In this document: piece after piece, positions 1 to 7,181 of the stretch | Position numbering within the stretch: the first letter of the stretch is position 1 | Layout: every line of letters starts with the position of its first letter | DNA from: Hyphomicrobiales bacterium | GTDB lineage: Bacteria; Pseudomonadota; Alphaproteobacteria; Rhizobiales; Rhizobiaceae | Direction of reading: 5' to 3' | DNA length: 8,414 bases | NCBI GenBank assembly: GCA_011087745.1 | Contig: JAALLB010000062.1 | Location: 1-8,414 of the forward strand | The notes under the pieces: generated by a model | Told to the model about the DNA's origin: nothing | Databases searched by the model: none | Seen by the model: only the letters and a program-made list of their open reading frames with translations | Program-made: the position numbers and the translations under genes

Positions 1-47
1 TATCATATCACACCAAAACATTCGGGTTTTGGAGTAGGATGGGTATA
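1..47. repeat. Left copy of a 47-bp inverted terminal repeat
   Basis: This stretch begins TATCATATCACACC and ends GGATGGGTATA. It is the perfect reverse complement of 8364-8410. Identity stops at base 48 (G here, where the other copy implies A), which marks the junction with ntrC sequence. The repeat contains a hairpin: CCAAAAC (13-19), loop ATTCGG, GTTTTGG (26-32). The outer arms are also loosely complementary, so the whole unit resembles an imperfect palindrome. In the ntrC frame it has a TAG at 35-37, so it cannot be read through as part of NtrC. The repeat is cut by the window edge, so its full length is unknown. It may be one end of a mobile or dispersed palindromic element, or an assembly artefact. 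Confidence 0.9.
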
Positions 48-307
48 GCAATAATGGTTTTCAAAACATCAAAGCTGCAACGGACTATTTTATCAATCGT
101 TACTTTGATGAATATTCCGATGGTTTACCCCCTGATGGCGTTTATCAACGGTTTTTGCAGGAGTTCGAATATCCGTTAATTTCCAACACTCTGGCTGCAT
201 GTAATGGTAATCAAATTAAAGCAGCCAAGATATTGGGTTTGAACAGAAATACTCTACGTAAGAAAATTCAAAATCACGGCATCAAAATAATTCGCACGGC
301 AAAATGA
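48..307 (+). pseudogene. ntrC: 3' remnant of ntrC, nitrogen regulator NtrC (DNA-binding end only)
   Basis: About 85 codons of an open frame end at TGA 305-307. The encoded tail has the features of the C-terminus of alphaproteobacterial NtrC: a segment with LPPDGVY, then FEYPLI, then a Fis-type helix-turn-helix with GNQIKAAKILGLNRNTLRKK (about nt 206-265). NtrC is the sigma54-dependent response regulator of nitrogen assimilation and is normally about 480 residues. The receiver and AAA+ domains are absent here. Upstream, the frame runs into the 47-bp repeat and an in-frame TAG at 35-37. No ATG lies in the retained frame, so this piece is unlikely to be translated on its own. It is either a gene broken by the repeat or a real gene cut by a misassembled contig end. 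Identity rests on the HTH plus the position directly before ntrYX, where ntrBC is expected. Confidence 0.85.
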
Positions 308-359
308 CCCTGGCAAAATGTGTTTCATTTTTGCCACATTTGTGTTGCGAAATTGCCAC
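298..359. promoter_or_regulatory. Cluster of GGCAA/TTGCC motifs with a stem-loop upstream of ntrY
   Basis: GGCAAAATG occurs twice, 14 bp apart (298-306, overlapping the ntrC stop, and 312-320). TTGCCAC also occurs twice (331-337 and 353-359), so two forward copies of GGCAA face two reverse copies. The inner pair forms a strong stem: TGGCAAAATG (311-320), loop TGTTT, CATTTTTGCCA (326-336) with one bulged T. No T-run follows the stem, so it is a poor intrinsic terminator. The outer TTGCCAC lies inside the spacer of the predicted ntrY promoter. An operator for a DNA-binding regulator is the natural reading, but which protein binds is unknown. Confidence 0.4.
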
Positions 360-373
360 GTATTTGGGATAAT
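345..373 (+). promoter_or_regulatory. Predicted sigma70-type promoter for ntrY
   Basis: A -35 box TTGCGA (345-350) and a -10 box GATAAT (368-373) are separated by 17 bp, the optimal spacing. Transcription would begin near 380 and give a short leader of about 24 nt before the ntrY ATG at 404. This would let ntrYX be transcribed independently of ntrBC, which matters if ntrC is really broken. The call is made by eye from consensus and not from a scoring matrix. Confidence 0.55.
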
Positions 374-403
374 GCTTTTTACTGTAGAATCTAAAAAACT
401 TGG

Positions 404-2734
404 ATGCTTGAGAACTTGAGCGTAATTAGCGAACCAAATTCTGAGAATGTTGCTGTGGATTCTATTGCCAAGAATACCACGAGTGCGCAATCGCTTACGC
501 AAGAACTGTTTGACACAACAAGAACGTCTCGAAGCCGCACCATTGGGCTAATCACTGTAATTGCACTTTTGATTATAGGCAGTCTTACCTTCGGTCTGTT
601 AATTGGTTTTACACCAATCACACCAGACAAGAATATGGTTCTGGCAGCGGCAGCGATTAATGGTTTCTTGATATTGGTTTTAGTCTTTTTGATTGGCAAA
701 GAAATTGTCAAGATTATTCGATCTAGAAGAAAAGGGCGCGCAGCATCAAGGCTTCATGTTCGAATTATTGGATTATTCTGTCTCGTGGCAGCATTTCCAG
801 CTATTCTTGTTGCAATTGTAGCGGGAATTACTCTTGATTTGGGGCTTGATCGTTGGTTTGAAATAAGAACCAAGAAAATCATTGAATCATCGGTCAGCGT
901 CGCACATTCTTATCAAAATGAAAGTACTCGCGTCCTTATGGGCAATACCTTATCCATGGCTGCTAGCCTAGATGGAAACCGAAGATTATACGTTTTGGAC
1001 CGTGAACGATTCATACAGTTAATTACGCTTGAAGCTCGAGGCAGAGGGTTGATTGCAGCATCACTTGTTAAAGAAGATGGTACTATTTTGATGGGGTCTG
1101 ATCTTGCAACAGAAATTGAAATTCCACCTCTACCAACAGTGGCGATCGAACTTGCAAAAGGTGGCGAACCAGTACCTATTCCACCGAAAAATTCTAATCT
1201 AATTGGTGCCGTTTTTAAAATGAAGCAAATTCAGAATGCTTATTTATACACGGTGATCGCTATACCTCCAGCTGTAATTGAAGCAGTACGAGATGCAGAG
1301 TTTAATAGTACCGAATATAATTTATTAGAACAAAACCGACTACCTTTCCAATTGGCGTTTGCCATCCTTTACTTGGGCGTTTGCTTGATTGTACTGCTCA
1401 GCGCAATCTGGATGGGCATCAGTGTAGCAACTCGAATTGTAACGCCAATACGAAGATTAATGTACGCAGCTCAAGAAGTAAGTGACGGCAACCTTGATGT
1501 AAGAGTTGATACCGTCCAGTCTGAGGGCGACCTCCAATTCTTAAGCCAAACATTCAACGTAATGTTGGCTGACTTGAAAAGTCAGCAATCTGATTTGGTC
1601 GATGCCAAAGAGCTAATGGATCAACGCGCAAGATTTATTGAGGCCGTATTATCAGGCGTTAGTGCAGCAGTTATTGGTTTGGATCAGAATGGAAAAATTA
1701 CAATTGCAAATAAATATGCATTACCAATACTGGGTCTTGATTCAATAGATGGATTGAAAGCAAGTCCCCAACTTTCTGAGCGCGTACCGGAATTAAGCAG
1801 AGTTTTCGAAGCCGCGGTTGCATCAAACAGACCACAATTCCACGAACAAATTACTATTATGAAAGAAGGTCGAGAAAGAACTCTCAATGTTCAAGTGACA
1901 GTTGAAGAGGAAGACACGTTGACCCACTCGTTTGTTCTTACGTTGGATGATATTACAGATCTTGTATCAGCACAGCGCAATACAGCCTGGGCTGACATAG
2001 CGCGCAGAATTGCTCACGAAATTAAAAACCCACTGACACCTATTCAACTCTCAGCAGAACGCATCAAACGGAGATACGGCAAACACATTACAGAAGACAG
2101 GGAAGTTTTTGATAATTGCACAGACACCATTATCCGCCAGGTAGGTGATATTGGAAAGATGGTAGATGAATTTTCTGCATTTGCCAGAATGCCCGAACCT
2201 GAAATGTCCATAGGAAATATCAAGACAACTGTCAGGGAAACTGTTTTTCTTCAAAAAGTGGGCTTTCCAGATATTGAATTTTCAATAGAAACCGAAAAAG
2301 GGCCATTGGAAATGGTGTTTGACAATCGGATGCTCTCGCAGGGTCTGATCAACGTCATTAAAAATGCAGCTGAGGCAATTGAAGCTTATCAGGGCGATGA
2401 TGAATACAAGGGCAAAATCACAGTTCGGGTCGAACAGGAAGAACAAAATGCAATTATTGACGTGATTGATAACGGCAAGGGATTACCAGAAACAAACCGT
2501 CAGCGGTTACTGGAACCCTATATGACAACTCGTGAAAAGGGTACCGGACTTGGACTGGCGATCGTTAGAAAAATCGCAGAAGATCATGATAGCACTATCG
2601 AATTGATGGATGCACCACAAGTAGCAAATGGCGGACACGGTGCAATGATGAGATTTACGTTACCTATCAAAGAAACAAATAAATTAGAAGAAGGCAATGA
2701 GGTAACCAAGAATGCAAGTGGAGAGAAAGTTTAA
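404..2734 (+). CDS. ntrY: Nitrogen regulation sensor histidine kinase NtrY
   Basis: This is a 776-residue membrane sensor kinase that phosphorylates NtrX, in a system linked in alphaproteobacteria to nitrogen metabolism, redox state and cell envelope. Three hydrophobic segments lie near the N-terminus (about residues 46-72, 78-105 and 117-147). A periplasmic sensing region of about 165 residues follows, then a fourth membrane helix (about 315-341), HAMP (about 342-400) and a PAS domain (about 410-520). The HisKA box is ARRIAHEIKNPLTP with His538 as the phospho-acceptor. The HATPase domain has N-box Asn654, G1 DNGKG (689-693) and G2 GTGLGL (713-718). The kinase core is complete, and the length fits the family. 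The ATG at 404 is the first possible Met after an in-frame TAA at 392. The next Met (residue 78) would remove the first helix. No convincing Shine-Dalgarno precedes 404. The stop lies 2 bp before ntrX. Confidence 0.96.
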   Translation: MLENLSVISEPNSENVAVDSIAKNTTSAQSLTQELFDTTRTSRSRTIGLITVIALLIIGSLTFGLLIGFTPITPDKNMVLAAAAINGFLILVLVFLIGKEIVKIIRSRRKGRAASRLHVRIIGLFCLVAAFPAILVAIVAGITLDLGLDRWFEIRTKKIIESSVSVAHSYQNESTRVLMGNTLSMAASLDGNRRLYVLDRERFIQLITLEARGRGLIAASLVKEDGTILMGSDLATEIEIPPLPTVAIELAKGGEPVPIPPKNSNLIGAVFKMKQIQNAYLYTVIAIPPAVIEAVRDAEFNSTEYNLLEQNRLPFQLAFAILYLGVCLIVLLSAIWMGISVATRIVTPIRRLMYAAQEVSDGNLDVRVDTVQSEGDLQFLSQTFNVMLADLKSQQSDLVDAKELMDQRARFIEAVLSGVSAAVIGLDQNGKITIANKYALPILGLDSIDGLKASPQLSERVPELSRVFEAAVASNRPQFHEQITIMKEGRERTLNVQVTVEEEDTLTHSFVLTLDDITDLVSAQRNTAWADIARRIAHEIKNPLTPIQLSAERIKRRYGKHITEDREVFDNCTDTIIRQVGDIGKMVDEFSAFARMPEPEMSIGNIKTTVRETVFLQKVGFPDIEFSIETEKGPLEMVFDNRMLSQGLINVIKNAAEAIEAYQGDDEYKGKITVRVEQEEQNAIIDVIDNGKGLPETNRQRLLEPYMTTREKGTGLGLAIVRKIAEDHDSTIELMDAPQVANGGHGAMMRFTLPIKETNKLEEGNEVTKNASGEKV

Positions 2735-2736
2735 TT

Positions 2737-4131
2737 ATGGCTACTGATATTCTAGTCGTGGATGATGAAACGGACATTCGAGAACTCGTTGCAGGCATAC
2801 TCGAAGATGAAGGGCATGGCACGAGAACTGCCGGTGATAGCGATAGTGCACTTGCAGCTATACAAGACCGTCGCCCAACGATGATCTTTTTGGATATCTG
2901 GCTGCAGGGCTCCAAGCTTGATGGGTTAGAGCTACTCGATGAAATCATGACGATTCATCCCGACATTCCAATTTTGATGATATCAGGTCACGGTAATGTT
3001 GAAACTGCCGTGTCAGCAATAAAACGGGGTGCCTATGACTATATTGAAAAACCCTTCAAAGCCGACAAACTTATTCTAACCGCTGCTCGCGCTCTTGAAA
3101 CTTCAAACCTCAAAAAACAAGTCAAAGAGTTAACCGAAAAAACACCTGATATGCCTGAGCTCATTGGTAGTTCAGCAGCTATGCAGCAATTGAAACAAAC
3201 CATTGAACGTGTGGCTCCTAGCAATTCACGCATTATGATTTCTGGCGCATCCGGTAGTGGCAAGGAGCTTGTTGCAAGAACCATTCACGGCAATTCAAAC
3301 AGAAATGACGGTCCATTTGTACTCCTCAATGCTGCAACCATAACGGCTGATCGTATGGAGGTTGAACTATTTGGCACCGAAGCCAATGATACTCAAATTC
3401 GAAAAGTTGGTGCTCTTGAAGAAGCGCATGGTGGCACGCTTTACATTGATGAAATTGCAGACATGCCATGGGATACTCAGAGTAGAATCCTTCGAGTGTT
3501 GGTTGAACAACAATTTACACGGGTAGGGGGCAGTACAAAGGTGAAGGTGGACGTAAGAGTTTTGTCTTCTACTGCACAAGACTTGGAAAATCTGATCAAG
3601 ATTGGAAGTTTTAGGGAAGATTTCTTCCATAGGTTAGCAGTTGTGCCAGTGCATGTTCCACCACTTTCCCAACGCCGCGAAGATGTTCCCGAACTTGTTT
3701 CTGCATTCATGAACCAGATTACCCGCCAATCAGGCATTAGTAATTGCCGGATTGGAGAAGATGCAATGGTTGTGCTTCAAGCACATAATTGGCCAGGAAA
3801 CATCAGACAATTGCGCAATAACATTGAACGCCTGATGATCCTTTCAAGAGTTGAGGAAGGCACCATAATTACTGCAGAAATGTTACCCAAGGAAATTGGT
3901 GAAATGCTCCCAAATACTGGCGGATCAGGCGGTGAACACTTGATGTCACTCCCTTTAAAGGAAGCTAGAGAAGCATTTGAAAGAGATTACCTTGCAGCCC
4001 AGGTGGGAAGATTTAGCGGAAATATCTCGCGTACAGCCGAATTCGTTGGCATGGAGAGATCGGCATTGCATAGAAAATTGAAATCTTTAGGACTTACAGA
4101 GAAAAAACCTTCCGAAGAAGATGCAGTATAA
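2737..4131 (+). CDS. ntrX: Response regulator NtrX (AAA+ family, GAFTGA-less)
   Basis: This 464-residue partner of NtrY has three domains. The receiver (about 1-120) has the acidic pair Asp9/Asp10, phospho-acceptor Asp53, Ser83 and Lys105. The AAA+ domain (about 140-375) has Walker A GASGSGKE (170-177), Walker B TLYIDE (234-239), the arginine-rich FREDFFHRL (292-300) and sensor II WPGNIRQL (352-359). The C-terminus is a Fis-type HTH (about 428-453, GNISRTAEFVGMERSALHRK). In loop 1, where sigma54 activators carry GAFTGA, this protein reads ELFGTEANDTQIRKVGALEE, so the motif is missing. Alphaproteobacterial NtrX proteins often lack it, which suggests regulation without sigma54 remodelling. A GGAGAG ribosome site (2720-2725) lies inside the end of ntrY, so translation is probably coupled. 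Confidence 0.96.
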   Translation: MATDILVVDDETDIRELVAGILEDEGHGTRTAGDSDSALAAIQDRRPTMIFLDIWLQGSKLDGLELLDEIMTIHPDIPILMISGHGNVETAVSAIKRGAYDYIEKPFKADKLILTAARALETSNLKKQVKELTEKTPDMPELIGSSAAMQQLKQTIERVAPSNSRIMISGASGSGKELVARTIHGNSNRNDGPFVLLNAATITADRMEVELFGTEANDTQIRKVGALEEAHGGTLYIDEIADMPWDTQSRILRVLVEQQFTRVGGSTKVKVDVRVLSSTAQDLENLIKIGSFREDFFHRLAVVPVHVPPLSQRREDVPELVSAFMNQITRQSGISNCRIGEDAMVVLQAHNWPGNIRQLRNNIERLMILSRVEEGTIITAEMLPKEIGEMLPNTGGSGGEHLMSLPLKEAREAFERDYLAAQVGRFSGNISRTAEFVGMERSALHRKLKSLGLTEKKPSEEDAV

Positions 4132-4167
4132 GAAGGCAACTGATGTGGGACACACGGGGATAAAACG

Positions 4168-5544
4168 ATGAGAATTCTGATTTGTGGCGCAGGCCAGGTT
4201 GGTTACGGCATTGCAGAACGTCTTTCGGCAGAAGATAACGATGTAACAGTAATCGATAATTCCGCTGAACTGGTTCAAAATATTCAGGACAGGCTGGATG
4301 TACGTGGTTATGTGGGTCATGGTTCCCACCCTGATGTTTTAGCAAGAGCGGGTGCCGATTCAGCTGACATGATTATCGCTGTAACGTTATATGACGAAGT
4401 AAACATGGTGGCTTGTCAGGTTGCACACTCATTATTCAATGTACCAACTAAAATTGCGCGAATAAGGGCACAGAACTACAGGCAAGGGAAATATTCAAAT
4501 CTGTTTACCCGTGATCACATGCCGATAGACGTTATCATTTCACCTGAAATTGAAGTTGGTGATGTTATCTTAAGGCGCATAGCTTTACCTAGTGCCCGTG
4601 ATGTTGTTCTGTTCAATGAAGATACGGTTGCAATGGTTGCTATTGAGTGTGATGAAAATTGTCCGCTGGTTGATACGCCGTTATCCCAGTTAAGTGAATT
4701 GTTCCCGGATTTGAACGCTGTAGTTGCTGGAATATCGCGTAAAGGCAAAATGATTACACCGCGTTCATCAGATCAAATTTTGATGCATGATATTGCTTAC
4801 GTAATTGCTGACAGAAAACAAATTCGCAGAACAATTTCAATATTCGGAAAAGAACAACCCGAAGCAAGCCGCATCGTGATTGCAGGTGGCGGTAACATTG
4901 GAGTTTATTTGGCAAGGCGCATTGAGGAAAGACTTCCCAGTGCTCGTGTAAAAATCATTGAAACTTCCAGAAGTGCAGCTGAACGACTAGCGGATCAACT
5001 TAACCGGACCGTTGTTTTGCACGGCAATGCTTTGGACGAAAGCGTTCTACAGGAAGCAGGTGCAGATAACGCTGACTTGATGGTCGCCATAACCAACAAT
5101 GATCAGGTCAATATTCTCTCTAGCGTATTGGCAAAAAAAGTTGGCTGTAAATCTAATCTGGCACTCTTAAACAACGTTGGTTATCACGACTTTACCCGCA
5201 GCTTGGGTATCGATGATTATATCAATCCAAGAAGCGTTACGATTTCTCGGGTCTTGCAATATGTAAGACGCGGCCGTATTCGCGGTGTTTACTCCGTCGA
5301 AAATGGTGCAGCCGAGATCGTGGAAGCAGAAGCATTGGAAGCTTCACCATTGGTGGGCAAACCATTGCGAGAGCTGGAATTACCCGCAGGAATTCGTATC
5401 GGGATGATATTCCATGATGGAAAGCTGGTTAGACCAACAGGTGACAGCATAATAAGACCCAATGATCGTGTTGTTATTCTTGCCTTGAGCGAGCATGTGC
5501 ACGATGTAGAGCAAATGTTCCGGGTCAGCGCAGATTTTCTCTGA
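4168..5544 (+). CDS. trkA: Trk potassium uptake system peripheral subunit TrkA
   Basis: This 458-residue cytoplasmic protein binds NAD(H)/nucleotides and gates the TrkH channel. It has the standard duplicated layout: RCK_N 1 (about 1-125) with GAGQVG at 7-12 and the acidic residue ending strand 2 at Asp30; RCK_C 1 (about 135-220); RCK_N 2 (about 234-350) with GGGNIG at 240-245 and Glu265 in the equivalent position; and RCK_C 2 (about 375-455). Length matches the usual TrkA size. The ATG at 4168 is preceded by GGGGA (4156-4160), an adequate ribosome site. The gene sits 36 bp after ntrX with no visible terminator or promoter between them, so it is probably co-transcribed with ntrYX. Its stop overlaps the trkH start. 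Confidence 0.97.
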   Translation: MRILICGAGQVGYGIAERLSAEDNDVTVIDNSAELVQNIQDRLDVRGYVGHGSHPDVLARAGADSADMIIAVTLYDEVNMVACQVAHSLFNVPTKIARIRAQNYRQGKYSNLFTRDHMPIDVIISPEIEVGDVILRRIALPSARDVVLFNEDTVAMVAIECDENCPLVDTPLSQLSELFPDLNAVVAGISRKGKMITPRSSDQILMHDIAYVIADRKQIRRTISIFGKEQPEASRIVIAGGGNIGVYLARRIEERLPSARVKIIETSRSAAERLADQLNRTVVLHGNALDESVLQEAGADNADLMVAITNNDQVNILSSVLAKKVGCKSNLALLNNVGYHDFTRSLGIDDYINPRSVTISRVLQYVRRGRIRGVYSVENGAAEIVEAEALEASPLVGKPLRELELPAGIRIGMIFHDGKLVRPTGDSIIRPNDRVVILALSEHVHDVEQMFRVSADFL

Positions 5545-7013
5545 TGATTGCTTTCGTCTACTATTTCTCTGCTATCGGAGCAATTTTGGCAGGCTCAATG
5601 ATTTTGCCTGCGCTCATAGCATTTGGTAACCAGGAAACCGATCTAGGGTATCGAATATTGCTCTACAGCGGTTTTGCCGGCTTCCTTTGTATGGCAACGT
5701 TTTTGGCCGTCATGGGGCGCTTAAACGGAATCAAAAGAAATACAGCAATATTACTGGCTGTCTTTTGTTGGATTGCTTTCCCCTTGATCTCAGCAATTCC
5801 TATTTCAGACATGGCTGGCATTTCATTCATAGACGCATTTTTTCAGGCGATGTCGAGTTTTACAACTTCCGGATCAAGTGTGTTTAAAAACCTGGAGACC
5901 GTGCCAAAATCAATCATTTTTATGTTGGCCCAATTTCAGTGGTTTGGTGGACTTGCCACACTTATCACACTGATTTTGGTTCTGGCGCCTTGGGAAATAG
6001 GTGGTTTGCCCCAGGTAGGAACTGCCAGTGTTGCTGCATCCATCGTTGCCTCACATTCAAGGCTGGTAAGTTTTTGCGCAGGAATTTTCAGAGTGTATCT
6101 GTTCTTGACCTTGATGTGTTTTATACTTTTAGTCTTGGCAAAGGTTAACCCGTTCAATGCCATGATTTTTAGCTTTACCGCGCTTTCCACAGGTGGCCTG
6201 ACACCGGTCATAGAAAGCATTGATCTAGTATTGGGCAATCCCGGTATGATCATTATGGCGGTCTTTTTCATGATCGGCGCAACGAGCATTTTTTGGCATC
6301 AATACATCTACCAATTTCAATTTGAAGAATTAAAATCCCATCGTGAGAGCTACTTTGTATTAGCCGCTTGGCTTGGCTTGGCGTTTTACATCGCTTACAC
6401 GCTTGTTGCCGCTGCCGGTTCGACAGTTCTACTGCCCGACTACACAGCTATGTCGGAAGGTCTTTTTAATTCAGCATCCATAATTAGCACTTCAGGATTG
6501 CAATCAAGACCTGGTGCCTTGTCCTTGTTGCCACCTACCTTGGTGTTGATTGTCATATTTATCGGCGGCGGGTGTTATTCAACCTCGGGCGGCATAAAAT
6601 TCTTCCGCATTGGCGGCATGTATTCACTTGCTCAATATGAGTTAAATCGATTGATCTATCCACATGCATCCAAGCCAACAATGTTTGGTAGTACCAAACT
6701 GAATGTTGAGTTTATGAAAGCCATTTGGAGTTTGTTTGCACTATTGATTGTGACAGTAGCGATTGCATCTTTTGCGCTATCATCAACCGGCCTGAATTTC
6801 CATGCAAGTTTTACCGCGGTTATGGCAGCAATAACCAATGCTGGGCCTTTATATGGACCTGAATGGGGTAGCGGAACTGCCGGAAATTGGCCTGTTTATG
6901 CTGACATGTTAGTACCACAAAAGACAATAATAATAGCGGTTATGTTGTTGGGACGTTTGGAGGTAATTGCCGTTATCGCGAGTATCACAGTTTTGCTGCG
7001 TAGTGCACGATAA
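5544..7013 (+). CDS. trkH: Trk potassium uptake system membrane channel subunit TrkH
   Basis: This 489-residue integral inner-membrane K+ translocating subunit works with TrkA. It is rich in hydrophobic helices, and all four pore loops of the TrkH/KtrB fold are recognisable. Their filter segments are TTSG (107-110), STGG (215-218), STSG (315-318) and TNAG (431-434). The conserved intramembrane-loop segment GGCYSTSGGIK (342-352) is present, as is the C-terminal GRLE (470-473). The length is normal for TrkH. The start is set by the TGATG overlap at 5542-5546, where the last base of the trkA stop is the first of this ATG. Such overlap is typical of coupled translation of two subunits needed together. 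The gene appears intact. Confidence 0.97.
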   Translation: MIAFVYYFSAIGAILAGSMILPALIAFGNQETDLGYRILLYSGFAGFLCMATFLAVMGRLNGIKRNTAILLAVFCWIAFPLISAIPISDMAGISFIDAFFQAMSSFTTSGSSVFKNLETVPKSIIFMLAQFQWFGGLATLITLILVLAPWEIGGLPQVGTASVAASIVASHSRLVSFCAGIFRVYLFLTLMCFILLVLAKVNPFNAMIFSFTALSTGGLTPVIESIDLVLGNPGMIIMAVFFMIGATSIFWHQYIYQFQFEELKSHRESYFVLAAWLGLAFYIAYTLVAAAGSTVLLPDYTAMSEGLFNSASIISTSGLQSRPGALSLLPPTLVLIVIFIGGGCYSTSGGIKFFRIGGMYSLAQYELNRLIYPHASKPTMFGSTKLNVEFMKAIWSLFALLIVTVAIASFALSSTGLNFHASFTAVMAAITNAGPLYGPEWGSGTAGNWPVYADMLVPQKTIIIAVMLLGRLEVIAVIASITVLLRSAR

Positions 7014-7181
7014 TGCCCCTTTAGTAATTTTTACAGGAAAAACAGTAAGTTTAGCTTGAAAATTACCTAAACTGCACTTTATAATTTATTGTGGGGAATA
7101 CGGGGACAGTTATTCGCCAGAAGCATTATTTATCACTTAGGTTCTGATACCTACAATAACAATAAGAAAAGAGCACGAAAA
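7014..7181 (+). other. trkH-hfq intergenic region and hfq leader
   Basis: This gap of about 170 bp contains the promoter at 7056-7085 and then the predicted leader. No convincing intrinsic terminator for trkH is present. The nearest candidate (TTTTT 7028-7032 facing AAAAA 7038-7042) has no G:C stem. The leader contains GGGGAATACGGGGA (two GGGGA copies about 7092-7106). The reading frame in phase with hfq is open back to a TTG at 7089, but that codon lies upstream of the predicted transcription start, so the longer form is not favoured. Confidence 0.5.
7056..7085 (+). promoter_or_regulatory. Predicted sigma70-type promoter for hfq(-hflX)
   Basis: A near-perfect -35 box TTGAAA (7056-7061) and a perfect -10 box TATAAT (7080-7085) have an 18-bp spacer. 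Transcription would start near 7092 and leave an untranslated leader of about 90 nt before the hfq ATG at 7182. It is the best-looking promoter in the window and separates hfq-hflX from trkAH. An inverted repeat, AGTTTAG (7048-7054) and CTAAACT (7067-7073), brackets the -35 box and could be an operator. Confidence 0.7.

Noticed and set aside
1..47. Repeat as a known sequencing adapter or linker
   Set aside because: It does not resemble the common Illumina, 454 linker, PacBio or Nanopore adapter sequences I can recall. A screen against a vector and adapter database would settle it.
311..336. Stem-loop read as an intrinsic terminator for ntrBC
   Set aside because: The stem is good, but it is followed by CACATTTGTG and not a T-run on the + strand, and there is no T-run on the other strand. 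It is kept as a possible operator or RNA structure only.
308..370. Sigma54 (-24/-12) promoter for ntrY
   Set aside because: TGGC occurs at 311 and GCCA in the reverse sense, but no GC-containing -12 element lies at the required spacing on either strand.
391..711. Minus-strand open frames opposite ntrY and the other genes as real genes
   Set aside because: They lie wholly inside well-supported genes, have no recognisable domains or ribosome sites, and look like antisense shadows.
7028..7042. TTTTT/AAAAA pairing after trkH as a terminator
   Set aside because: Only A:T pairs with a five-base loop. It is too weak to terminate.
7089..7181. Longer hfq beginning at a TTG at 7089 (31 extra residues)
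   Set aside because: The TTG lies about 3 bases upstream of the predicted transcription start of a strong promoter. The extension has no Hfq family match, and ATG 7182 gives the standard N-terminus.
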